Notes: generated by a model not told the origin, from the sequence alone. 26,908 bases of DNA from Smittium mucronatum (GCA_001953115.1 LSSL01000800.1:8050-34957); one strand, 5' to 3'. Shown: positions 1-9,669, counted from the stretch's first letter. Program-made: numbers and translations.

Positions 1-275
1 TGAAAATCAATTCGGAAAAAGTATGTTCTAATTGGGTTTAGTGAAAATCAACTCAAAAAAAGTAAATTTCAATTGGACGCAGTACATTTAGATTCAAAAA
101 AGGTAAATTTCAATTGGACACAGTAATTTAGATTCAAAAAAGGTAAATTTCAATTGGACACAGTAATTTAGATTCAAAAAAAGGGAAAATCAATTGGGAA
201 AAAGTGCTATCAATTCCAGAGTAAGTAAATTCAAGTTTGGAAAAAAGTAAGTCCTAATTCGGAAATTCAGTGTAG
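1..275 (+). repeat. Left arm: ~40-bp tandem units
   Basis: Three units of 40-41 bp start near 62, 103 and 143. Each contains GTAAATTTCAATTGGAC followed by a short variable stretch and TTTAGATTCAAAAAA. Flanking the units are more diverged pieces carrying the same AAAAAAGT core, for example near 195-205 and 238-248. The copies at 103 and 143 are almost identical; the first differs at a few bases. Confidence 0.85.
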
Positions 276-1309
276 CTTAAAGACCTCATGCCCTGTATTA
301 TATTTATGTTGCAAATTAGAACATGAGTATAATATATGAGATAGCTAATTTTTTATTAGAGACTATTGAAAAGATATGTTTATACCATGGCTTAATTTCA
401 CTTATAACCCCAAAACCCCAAAATAGATTAAAACTAGGAATTCAATCTTCATGTGTATTTAACTGGTTACTGTTGCTGTTACTTTTACGTTAATGACATA
501 AAACATATTTCACACTTAAAGATGATGCTTTTTTAATCGCCAATACAAGGCTGTCAATTTAATGAAAACAATCAATTTTTAATTAGCGAAAAAAACCATT
601 AATCATGGGCTTAATTATTCAATAGCTTTTTACTAATTTATAATACTGGATATCTTTAGATGGATACCTCTGAAACCAATTTTTTACAGAGGATATTTAA
701 ATCACTATGCTTATAAATTTAAATTATGGACTATGTATTGTAATTGGTTTATTTAAGTGAGGTTTTAAATAATTTCATTTATTTGGCTACAAATATTTTC
801 AATAAATATAATATAAATGAGAAATCATCCCCTGTATACATACACCCAACCCATTATAGCTTTTTGGTACTTTAAATTGAAAGTTTTGGTACAAACTACA
901 TGAAAACATACAATGGTTTTGAGAATTATCAGACTTTGACAGCTCGATAACCTCAAAACTATTATGAAAGGTTTTTGCGCGTGTTATTTATAATATAATC
1001 CCAAAAAAGTCGATATACTATAATTAAAACTAGCTTATCGCGTATTTATGGACTTTTTAACATTATATTTGTTTAGATTAGTTTCGATCATTTTCAGGAA
1101 AGTTGACTTGTTTAAAATTAACACGATTTTTTGTTTGGTGTGATTTAATAATTGAAACATGAAATTTCTTTTTTTTTATCATGAGGTTTATAATGTTTAA
1201 AAAATACGAAGCGAATATATTCACTGTTTTTATTAATATATAGATGGTTCTTTTAACTGCACATCATATATAATTGTATCAACAATTTATGCATCTATTT
1301 TTATAACCA
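276..1309. other. AT-rich spacer between the inverted arms; no gene seen
   Basis: This stretch is unique AT-rich sequence with many stops in all frames. No RNA gene, long repeat or recognisable protein motif is visible. It forms the unique middle of the candidate foldback element. Confidence 0.6.
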
Positions 1310-1541
1310 TTTGCTGCCTATCCCAAATTGAACCCCACTTTTTTCGAATTTGATCTCACTTTTTTTGAACCGCAAATCACTTATTCTGGAATAGATTGCA
1401 CTTTTTCCCAATTTATTTCCACTTTTTTTGAATCTAAATGCATTGTGTCCAATTGAAATTACTTTTTTTGAATCTAAATGCATTGTGTCCAATTGAAATT
1501 TACTTTTTTTCGTAATTGAATTTATATTTTCCGAATTTGGT
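1310..1541 (-). repeat. Right arm: inverted copy of the ~40-bp tandem units
   Basis: The block CATTGTGTCCAATTGAAATT recurs at 1441 and 1481, a 40-bp period. Read on the - strand the arm carries the same unit as the left arm, followed by a run of diverged roughly 20-bp pieces each with an AAAAAAGTG core towards 1310. A short open frame on the - strand here begins with TTG and is just repeat sequence. Confidence 0.85.
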
Positions 1542-1557
1542 AGTGACAAGGTGTAGA

Positions 1558-1930
1558 GCGAAGAGACAAAAGTCTTTTGATTCGCTGTGTTTTAGATAGC
1601 CAATAGTCTTTAGAAGGGGAGCAGCATTAATGTCCTGCGGGAAATAGAGCCTGAGAGCTTAATCAGCGCGCATTGTTGAGTGAAAGCGAAAGGGCGAATG
1701 ATGGGATATGACACTATATGGGGCTCTAAGCCGTTTAGCAGCACCGAGTATTGCACTCACACTCAAACTCACACTTACACTCATACTCTCGCTTGCTTTC
1801 GCTTTATCCCCTTGTTTGAGCTCTTCCAAATTCAGGGGGCTGAAAAGCTCCACGCAATTTTCGGAGCAATAAAAGTTCATGATTTCAAAAAGTCATTTGT
1901 TTTCGTCCGGTTTCTCATTGCATCAAATTA
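1558..1930. other. GC-richer island upstream of the first oxidase gene
   Basis: Base composition rises clearly compared with both sides. The stretch holds a hairpin (GCGAA at 1558 with TTCGC at 1581), a perfect 10-bp inverted repeat (AAAGCGAAAG at 1683-1692 and CTTTCGCTTT at 1796-1805) and a hexamer array at 1754-1789. A - strand frame of 73 codons starts at an ATG at 1880 and contains a GTAAGT within the hexamer array, so a small gene or first exon divergent to the oxidase is conceivable. No family was recognised. It may equally be an extended promoter region, an unrecognised RNA gene or a gene remnant. Confidence 0.3.
1754..1789 (+). repeat. Degenerate hexamer array (CACTCA)x6
   Basis: Six consecutive hexamers read CACTCA, CACTCA, AACTCA, CACTTA, CACTCA and TACTCT. 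It is a short imperfect microsatellite within the GC-richer island. Confidence 0.8.
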
Positions 1931-2108
1931 GCGGGTGGTAAAAATGTCGCAGATGATGTCGGGCATTTATAATTTCTTGTGGTGCATAAATATCTGATTA
2001 AAGTATCTATGTATGTATATCTCCAAAAATGTAATATTTATGACCGGATTGTCTCTGTTTTTTCTCATAAAACGTCCCTAATCTTCCCTTTACAACTGTA
2101 CCGATTTT

Positions 2109-2122
2109 AATAAAATATATAT
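2109..2122 (+). promoter_or_regulatory. TATA-like element of the first HAO gene
   Basis: The sequence AATAAAATATATAT lies about 70 bp before the start codon at 2190. With the usual TATA-to-start spacing the transcript would begin near 2140-2150, giving a short leader of about 40-50 nt. Such boxes are hard to tell from background in AT-rich DNA. Confidence 0.4.
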
Positions 2123-2189
2123 CTTTTTCTTGGTGTTTTTTTGGAGCTAATTATTTGACAAGTTAAATTGAAACACGATTCAAATAAAA

Positions 2190-3335
2190 ATGCAGAGAAT
2201 ATCGTGCCTAGCCGATCTGGAGAGGGAAGCTGTCGATAAACTCGACCTGAACACCAGAACGTTTTTTCAGTCTGGCGCTATGGATCTATTGACCCGAGAC
2301 GACAATAGAGAGGCTTACAACCGCATCCGGATAATCCCCAGAATGCTTAGAGACGTGTCAAAAATCGACACTTCTCTATCTATTTTTGGCCAGACCTTTA
2401 AATCTCCTGTGTTTCTTGCTGCTTCCGCCAACCAAAGGATGGCTCATACTGACGGCGAAATAGCTGCCTCTCGCTCAGCTTGCAAACATGGCGTCTTACA
2501 TGTCTTATCTTCTATCAGCAACTATAGCATCGAAGAGGTTTCTAAAGGTGTTGCTGACTTGACTGAAAGTGGTGAGAACACTAGTGTTAGATGGCTCCAG
2601 CTCTATGTTTTCCAGGATCGACATATAAGTTATGATTTGGTTAAAAGAGCTGAACAGGCTGGGTACACGGGTATTGTTGTGACTGTCGATACCCCCTATG
2701 CCGGTAGACGCCTCGATAATATTCGAAGCACTTTTCGAGTTCCTCAGCATTTATCCCTTGGAAATTTTGAAAAATATGCTGATGGCATGCATACCCACTC
2801 TCCTACCGCTGAAAGCACCAGACTCGCCCACCAAAACGTGAATTACACAAACTATCAAATCGATCCTAGTTTGAACTGGAATGATATTAAGGAAATCAAG
2901 AAGCTCACCAAACTCCCCGTCTTGCTGAAAGGCATTTTAACCCATGAAGATGCTGCTATAGCTGTAGATGTCGGAGTTGATGGAATTATTGTTAGCAACC
3001 ATGGTGGCAGGCAACTTGATACTGTTCCTGCCACCATCGTTGCTTTACCTGAAGTCGTTGATGCCGTAAAAAAAAGAATTCCTGTTTTTGTAGACGGTGG
3101 TATATTAAGGGGTACTGACGTATTCAAAGCTCTGGCTGTTGGTGCGGATGCCGTGTTTGTCGGAAGACCTGTTCTTTGGGGTTTGACTTATGATGGTGAG
3201 AAGGGCGTCGACTTGATGATCGACTTGATAAATGAAGAACTCCGTCTAGCTATGGCTCTATCTGGATGCATAAAGATCTCTGACATCAACAGATCCTACT
3301 TGCTGAAAAGTGATTTATACCCATCTAAACTTTAA
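2190..3335 (+). CDS. FMN-dependent 2-hydroxy-acid oxidase, peroxisomal (paralog 1)
   Basis: A complete 381-residue member of the glycolate/lactate oxidase family (FMN-binding alpha/beta barrel). It should convert an L-2-hydroxy acid to the 2-oxo acid and pass electrons to O2, giving H2O2. Using spinach glycolate oxidase as guide, the visible residues are Y139, D167, R174, K247, the active-site block SNHGGRQLD with H271 and R274, the FMN loop DGG from D302, and R326 in VGRP. The protein ends in SKL, the classic PTS1 peroxisome signal. No cytochrome b2 haem domain or mitochondrial presequence is present. Oddities: the substrate-binding Tyr24 equivalent is F25, the Trp108 equivalent is I109, and the GGxRRG loop reads GGILRG. 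The start is firm: AAAAATG context with an in-frame TGA at 2169. No intron is needed. The exact substrate (glycolate, lactate or longer) cannot be set from sequence. Confidence 0.95.
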   Translation: MQRISCLADLEREAVDKLDLNTRTFFQSGAMDLLTRDDNREAYNRIRIIPRMLRDVSKIDTSLSIFGQTFKSPVFLAASANQRMAHTDGEIAASRSACKHGVLHVLSSISNYSIEEVSKGVADLTESGENTSVRWLQLYVFQDRHISYDLVKRAEQAGYTGIVVTVDTPYAGRRLDNIRSTFRVPQHLSLGNFEKYADGMHTHSPTAESTRLAHQNVNYTNYQIDPSLNWNDIKEIKKLTKLPVLLKGILTHEDAAIAVDVGVDGIIVSNHGGRQLDTVPATIVALPEVVDAVKKRIPVFVDGGILRGTDVFKALAVGADAVFVGRPVLWGLTYDGEKGVDLMIDLINEELRLAMALSGCIKISDINRSYLLKSDLYPSKL

Positions 3336-3566
3336 CTCGGTTTTAAAGGTGTATCTTTATTTTGTCGATGTATTTTATTGCCTTCTTATTCTTTAATCAA
3401 AGGTTTAATTGTTTTTCGAAATTTTATTTCCATAATATTTCTGCGACTTAGGAAAGTTCAACCCATATTTTATGTTTACTTTTTGATGTTTCATCACCTT
3501 TCTAAATTTATTTACCAGCTGTTTGCGTTTAGGCCATTTCATTTTTTTCAATGCTAATTATGCTAG

Positions 3567-3592
3567 TCGCCCTAGTTTACTGGGCGAATAAA
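3567..3592 (+). terminator. Hairpin joined to a polyadenylation signal AATAAA
   Basis: TCGCCC at 3567-3572 pairs with GGGCGA at 3582-3587, and inside it AGT can pair with ACT. The sequence AATAAA starts at 3587, overlapping the end of the stem. The site lies about 250 nt after the first HAO stop codon, so it is a plausible 3' end. GC-rich stems are rare in this background. Confidence 0.4.
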
Positions 3593-6134
3593 GTGGGGGA
3601 TTTTTTAGCTCTTTTTATAAGGTTAATTTTATTGATAATTATGATTTAGCAGAAATTTTTTGCTCCGCTGTTTTTGCAAATCCCATTAATAAGAAATTGA
3701 TTCAAATTTCAAGTTCTCAACAAATTAAAACCACAAAGTTGCAAATAGATTAAATGATCCCAAATTTTACCGCCCAGTATCTCTTTTTATTTTATTTTAT
3801 TTTATTGTTACTATATATCACTTTTTTTAAAAAAATGAAAACTATATTTTAGTAGCCATAGAAAAAAAATTCTATGCACTATTAAATGAAATCTATTGGA
3901 TTTCTTATATTTATGTTATATTTCATTTTTATCTCTAAAAGATTGATATATTTAAAGATTTAGATTGAAAGATCAATAAAAATGCATTTAGCCGAAAAAA
4001 ACTATATTTAAAAAAATCGATTTAAATCTACTGATTAATATTTCCATAATCAGCTATTTATCCAAATCTGCTAAAACCCTTAATTATTGAGTCTAAAAAT
4101 ATTCAATGATAAAAAATAGAATAATTTAATTTTGATGTTTTAATAAAGTAATCTTTATTAAAAGTTCATGAAAAATCTTCGATCAGAATTAATAATACAG
4201 TATCATTTTATACATTAATTCCAAGCTCGTTTTAATCTTTAAAAAATCTCAAGCGATAGATATACTACATAGTTTACTTCAATTATTTGATGTATATTTC
4301 TTTTTCTTTTTCTTTAATGTCTTTACAAATCATTATAATAACTCTTTCACAGGCCTAATGTGGCAGAACTATATTTATCAAAAGCGGGAGTATATATGAA
4401 CATGTCTCTTAACCTTAAACTTTGTGTGAAGTTTATCGAATGTAATTAAAATCGTATATCAAATTTTACCTCTTTAGAACATCCAACACACTTAACTTTT
4501 CTCAAACACCATCCAATAAATTTTTTGGCTGGTATCTACCAATGTGACCAATATAATTTGTTTAAGCTTTTGTATATGTTAAAGAACAGGGTCGGTTGAA
4601 AATCAATTAAACTATACTACATCTCTTTTTTTGGGAGATTAAAAATTAAAAACCGATTTTTTATCCCACATCTTGAATTTCGTATGGTATTTCCATCCTC
4701 TAATTTGAAACAATAAATTGTTATCCACATCATCTTCTATTCCATACTGTTTACGGCATTTTCTGAGTGTGTTTTATGTATAGGTAATTGGAATTAACTT
4801 CAAAATGGCTATATTTATTGCATCTAATGTTTTAAACTTCAAATTTCAGAGTACCAATTAAATATATAACCAACTTTGTATATTTGCACATATTTTTTCT
4901 TCTATCAATCTTTGTTCAATAAGTATCTAAATAACAAGTAAACCTAAACCATTAATTTCTCTTAAAGTTTGATATGATATTTTAATGACAATATATAAAT
5001 GTCATTTTCAAGTTCTATAATATAATTGTAATTTTTACTGGGGTTTTTAAAGAATTTTTGGTCTGTGATAGTAATTAAAGGTTAAATTAAATAAACAGAT
5101 AAAATCCTTTTTTTTTTTTTGCAAAAAGATTAATGAAATATCGCGTAGATTAATTCCAAATCTACAAATGATTATCGGCCAATTATCGGGTTGTTTATTT
5201 TGATGATTAACAAATAATTGAGAATAAATTGCTAAAAACTTAATTAGTAATAATAAAATAAAGGCTTAATAGTGGCAAGACGATAGATGGGAGATGATGT
5301 ATATAAGAACAAAGCTCATAAATAGTATTTTCATTTACATTATTAAAGTGATCATTTTAAACGAAGTTTGATGCTATTTTGGCAAACTGGAATTAATATA
5401 AAACCTTGAAGTTTTACTCTTTATATAAAGAAATTAATTTAAATACTTAAAAGAGATGGTTAGTTAAAATAAATTATTCTATCAAGCCACCGAGAATTGA
5501 ATATAACCTTTTTTTTTTGAGATTTGGGGTCTGAAATTACGTAAAGAGGAATCATTTCAAAATAAATAAATTAAAATGTTTAATTTAAACAAAATCAGAA
5601 CTAGAAGTCAACCTTTTATTTTTTACTGTTTGCAAAATAGTAATTTCATCAAGCAGAAAAGGTTTAATTTTAACTGCAACATCAATCAAGGTAAAATGTA
5701 ATTTAATCCATAATATTTTATATGTAGATCGGGGATTAGAATATTTGAACTATAAAGTGGATAAAAAAGATTCTTGGTTGATATAGGAATCTTAATTGCA
5801 TCTATTATTGCTAAATGAGTTTTCCAATTAGTAGATTTAAAATAGATGCTAAAAAGAAGCTAACCCTATTTATTTTTTTTACGGGAAATTTATTTTAAAA
5901 ATTATAAAAAGCTATAAAAACTAATTAGGAAGCTAACCGTAATTCTTTTTGGTGTATGATAAGATGTTTTAGGAACTCCTTCAACTAATTTTACACCTTC
6001 TATACATTTTTTCGAGATATTTATAGTTATTTGACGGAATTTTTTTTTATATCCTATATTCGGAAAAACTATTTATATTTAAAATCGAGCTATTTATTTA
6101 ATTTTTATTATTATTTCCGGTTAGAAGTTCCCCA

Positions 6135-6145
6135 CCCCCCCCCCC
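6135..6145 (+). repeat. Poly-C tract (11 C)
   Basis: Eleven consecutive C residues, preceded by CCCCA, stand out in AT-rich DNA. The length may be unstable or a sequencing artefact. Confidence 0.8.
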
Positions 6146-6787
6146 ATTGATTATAGCTCTTTAGGGCACCATATTGAATTTATTATTTTCTTTTTTTCTA
6201 AACACGGAATTTTATTTGGCTTTTTATCTTTAAACTTATGTATCCTCAACACAACAAAGAGGTTAAAGATGAACAAATTTCCAAACAAACAAAAAATATG
6301 CGAGTATTTCCAACAAGATTGTATATATTAATATTTATGTGTAATTGTAACAATTCGAATCAGTAGGCTGATGATTAATAGTTTTTCTCATCTAATTGAT
6401 ACATCAGGAATATATATTTTTAGAAAGCTTTAATAGTATATGGCCACCAAATATACATCTAGTTAAATCTGATCAATGTTTATTTATGAAAAAATTTTTA
6501 TTGTCATAAATATAAAAATCGATATTGGTAAGTTGAAGCTTGCATATAAATTCGAGAGTAAAGCGTGTTAATTAGGCTAAAGGCAAGTATATATATTATA
6601 CTGATTTTGTATTCAACATTGCATTTTTTTTATTTGCCAGATTATGAATATGAATTATTTAAAACATCACTGAATTGCTGGATATAAATCTTGATAGGCT
6701 ATTAATTGACAGATTTCTGAATTAATCGAATCATTATTAAATAAATCATTTGCGTTTGCAAAAAAAGGCAATTAGGATGAATAATCA

Positions 6788-7500
6788 CCATATCCAAGAA
6801 AGACTGGTATGTTTAAAAAGAAGAATTTTGCTATGTTTACTGAAAAAGCATGGCATCGAAATATAACTTACAATAAAATTCCGTGATAAAAAAGCATCGA
6901 AATATAAACATAGCTAGGGCGGAATGACTATGGTATTCCTTATATCCGTATGTTTCAGCTAGCAAATGACGAATACTTGTTTTTCAATTTAGTTAGCGCG
7001 TTTATGAGACCATTTCCACAGGCCAAATAATAACCAAAAACGATTAGCAGACGGTGGAAAGACTCTTTATTTAATGTAATAAACAACAGCCTTTATCCAA
7101 ATATCTTCTACATCAAGAAAGAGCGTGGGACAGACTAACCCAAAACTGCAATTTGTGTACATTAAGTTCGATCACTCTACGTATAAGGCTAAACTAAATG
7201 CAGCAATTAAATACTGCCTAGTTGTACATAAACACGTTTTATCGGAACCAAAACTGGCACCATTGTGGATGTTCCACCGAGTAGCGCTATATTTGAAATG
7301 AATATTTTTCTCGAGACTATTTTCTATTATATCCCGAAAATATTTTGAGGAATATAATAAATGCTTTAATACAATAATTAGTGGCGATTTCTTCTTCCTA
7401 AACTTTAAAATGTGTAAGTAGCCAATAATATAAATTACACACTTATCAGTACAGCAGAACACCAAGCTATTGGTTCATTATCGATTTTCCAGCATAACTT
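6788..7500 (+). pseudogene. Possible decayed coding patch, unrecognised
   Basis: Composition is less AT-rich than the flanks. The + strand shows protein-like stretches in one frame (from 6788 and 6914 to about 7125, interrupted by several stops), then a 72-codon stretch in another frame ending near 7299. The stretches are rich in charged and aromatic residues, unlike the simple Lys/Ile/Asn strings of the surrounding DNA. A - strand frame over 7172-7465 is also open but has no ATG. The protein family was not recognised; a decayed mobile-element gene is one option. It may be chance. Confidence 0.2.
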
Positions 7501-8049
7501 TCACGACTTATTAAGCACTCTAAACGAAAAATAACGCAGTAAATTTAATTAGAATAATCAAAAAAAACAAACTGGTTTAATTTTCCAAAGCGGTGATAAC
7601 TTTAGAATGTGATAGGCAGGGAAGGCATGCGGAAATGGCAGAGTTGTAATCATCTTGACACCTTATCTTTATTTTGATCAAAATCTGATCATTATGGATT
7701 GTGTGCTTAAATTTATTTGATTTTATTAACTATGGCAAGAATCAGCTTTGCATCTTGATTTAATCACCTAGATAAAATGGGGTTTTTATTATATGCAATT
7801 TATTTAAAAATTATAATGAATAGTAAAAAGTGAGAATTTGGATATCTAGTTTTATGTAATATAAAAGATTATCATTGAATTGGCTTATTTTTATGTAAAC
7901 CAAAAGACTTTTTTTAATTCAAACTGCCTAAAATGGCGATAAAAACATACCCGCGTGCATAATCTCGGAAATCCAGTTGGTTAATTATCTAATTATTTCT
8001 TTTTCAAAATGGCTATTTTAAGTAATAATATATCAAAAAAAAGAAAAAG

Positions 8050-8151
8050 AATTTAAGCAAAAATAGTCATTTTAACAAAATGATTGCGAAAAAAAAAAAG
8101 AATTTAAGCAAAAATAGTCATTTTTACAAAATGATTGCAAAAAAAAAAAAG
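8050..8151 (+). repeat. Two tandem copies of a 51-bp unit
   Basis: AATTTAAGCAAAAATAGTCA begins at 8050 and again at 8101. Each unit continues through ACAAAATGATTGC into an A-tract. The copies differ at a few bases. The array lies about 385 bp upstream of the second HAO gene; no function is evident. Confidence 0.85.
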
Positions 8152-8484
8152 TTTGCCTAGTTTTGAACAATCCACTAAATCAACGACAAACCAAATGGTG
8201 CTATGGATAAAGAGCTTCATTGGCCATGTGGATGACCCCTAAACGCCTTCCTCATCAGAGTTTAAATTCTGCATAAAAATAAAAAAAAACTCGGCAGAGT
8301 TTAAGCAAAGACTCATAAATATTAAAATAAAATTCCGTAGAAAAAAAAATAAAGAAATTAATCATTTTCTAAAGATCACAATCTCTCTTAAATACCTATA
8401 TATTTTCTATATATCCAAGTTTCAATTCTTCAATTTACGCCAATTCCACTTACAGATATCTTGATATTTATAAAATAGATACCA

Positions 8485-8512
8485 ATATATACATATATAT
8501 ATATATTTTTTA
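8485..8512 (+). promoter_or_regulatory. TATA-rich core promoter region of the second HAO gene
   Basis: An alternating AT run (ATATATACATATATATATAT) followed by a T-tract ends about 25-50 bp before the start codon. It sits where a TATA box and leader would be expected, but a simple AT microsatellite cannot be excluded. An in-frame TAG lies at 8476-8478. Confidence 0.35.
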
Positions 8513-8535
8513 AATCTAGCAATAGAAAAAGATCA

Positions 8536-9669
8536 ATGAAAATGCAGCAGATAACTTGTTTGGCTGATTTAGAAAAAGTGGCCATTGAAAAACTCGACCC
8601 AAACATCAATACCAATTTTCAGACTGGCGCAATGGATAATCTCACTAGGGACGATAACAGGAAGGCTTACGATCGAATCCGTTTAATTCCTAGAGTGCTT
8701 AGAGACGTATCAAATGTTGATACTGGGCTATCTGTTTTCGGCCACCACTTTAAATCTCCCGTGTTTTTTTCTCCTTCTGCCAGTCAAAGGCTAGCCCACA
8801 CTGATGGCGAATTAGCCGCTTCCCGTTCAGCCTGCAAACACGGCGTCCTATACTGTCTATCTTCTCTCAGCAACTACAGTATCGAAGAAGTTTCTAATTG
8901 TGTTTCCGATTTGACTCAAAATGGAGAAAACTCCAGCGTCAGGTGGCTCCAACTTTATATGTTTATGAACAGAAGTGTCAGCTTTGATTTGATCAAGAGA
9001 GCTGAGGAGGCTGGTTACACCGGAATCGTAGTAACTTCTGATGCTGCTTATGCCGGCAGACGTCTTGGAAATATCAGAAACAACTTTAAAGTCCCAGAGG
9101 ATTTATCTTTTGGAAACTTCAAAAAATACGACCAAGAGGAGCATATTCAGTCTTATTCAAAGGAAAACCCCAGACAACTTCATCAAAACGTCAATTACAC
9201 CAAATATGCTAAAGACCCTAGTCTGAATTGGAACGATATCAAGGAAATCAAGAAATTCACTAAACTTCCTGTCTTGTTGAAAGGCATTTTGAACAAGGAG
9301 GATGCAGCTTTAGCCGTAGATATCGGTGTTGACGGAATAATTGTCAGCAACCATGGTGGTAGACAACTTGATAGTGTTCCTGCGTCTATCGATGTATTGC
9401 CAGGAATTGTAAAGCTCGTAAATAAAAGGATAAAAGTTTTTATCGAGGGTGGAATATTAAGAGGCTCTGACGTTTTCAAAGCTCTTGCTATTGGTGCTGA
9501 TGCTGTTTTTGTCGGAAGACCTGTTCTTTGGGGCTTGGCTTATGATGGTGAGAAGGGCGTCGACTTGATGCTCGACTTGATAAATGAAGAGCTCCGACTG
9601 ACTATGGCTCTATCCGGTTGCAAATCGATTTCTGATATCGATTCATCCTACCTGTATAAGGGTGATTGA
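8536..9669 (+). CDS. FMN-dependent 2-hydroxy-acid oxidase, lacking PTS1 (paralog 2)
   Basis: A 377-residue paralog of the upstream oxidase; over the C-terminal barrel roughly four of five residues match. Catalytic residues are kept: Y141, D169, R176, K249, H273 and R276 in SNHGGRQLD, and R328. Differences from paralog 1 fall at conserved sites: the Tyr24 equivalent is N27, the Trp108 equivalent is L111, TVDTP has become TSDAA (167-171), and the FMN-loop Asp is E304. The protein stops at YKGD without the SKL tail of paralog 1, so cytosolic location is inferred. Two ATGs are possible; the second, at 8542, aligns with the start of paralog 1. The last codons form the first copy of a 41-bp tandem array. 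It is probably still an active flavoenzyme, since the frame is intact, but its substrate may differ. Confidence 0.93.
   Translation: MKMQQITCLADLEKVAIEKLDPNINTNFQTGAMDNLTRDDNRKAYDRIRLIPRVLRDVSNVDTGLSVFGHHFKSPVFFSPSASQRLAHTDGELAASRSACKHGVLYCLSSLSNYSIEEVSNCVSDLTQNGENSSVRWLQLYMFMNRSVSFDLIKRAEEAGYTGIVVTSDAAYAGRRLGNIRNNFKVPEDLSFGNFKKYDQEEHIQSYSKENPRQLHQNVNYTKYAKDPSLNWNDIKEIKKFTKLPVLLKGILNKEDAALAVDIGVDGIIVSNHGGRQLDSVPASIDVLPGIVKLVNKRIKVFIEGGILRGSDVFKALAIGADAVFVGRPVLWGLAYDGEKGVDLMLDLINEELRLTMALSGCKSISDIDSSYLYKGD

Larger units (their letters stand above)
1..1541. mobile_element. Candidate foldback-type element (long inverted repeats, no gene inside)
   Basis: Two repeat-filled arms, about 1-275 and 1310-1541, are reverse complements of each other in the same internal order: 40-bp units first, then a segment reading TTGGGAAAAAGTGC followed by TCCAGA(G/A)TAAGT. 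They enclose about 1 kb of unique AT-rich DNA with no convincing reading frame. Long inverted arms built from short tandem units around a unique middle are the hallmark of foldback elements. The left arm touches the window edge, so the true left end and any target-site duplication cannot be seen. The arms differ at several positions, so this is not a recent perfect palindrome. It could also be a local inverted duplication of a satellite-like array rather than a transposon. Confidence 0.5.
3593..8480. other. Long AT-rich spacer between the two HAO genes
   Basis: Nearly 5 kb without a convincing gene. It contains a (TTTTA)n run near 3785-3806, an 11-C tract at 6135-6145, a possible fossil coding patch at 6788-7500 and a 51-bp duplication at 8050-8151. 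No tRNA with a plausible T-arm was found by eye. The two HAO genes have the same orientation, so this is the distance between tandem duplicates. Confidence 0.6.

Noticed and set aside
1301..1549. 82-codon - strand frame
   Set aside because: It starts at TTG and is made of the tandem units of the right arm, so it reflects repeat sequence.
2505..3127. - strand frames inside the first oxidase, and similar ones at 9041-9479 in the second
   Set aside because: They are shadows of strongly supported coding regions on the + strand.
2190..3335. Flavocytochrome b2 (L-lactate dehydrogenase) as the identity of the oxidases
   Set aside because: Neither protein has room for the N-terminal haem domain, and the SKL tail of paralog 1 fits a peroxisomal oxidase.
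7172..7465. 97-codon - strand frame
   Set aside because: It starts at TTG, has no internal ATG and shows no motif.
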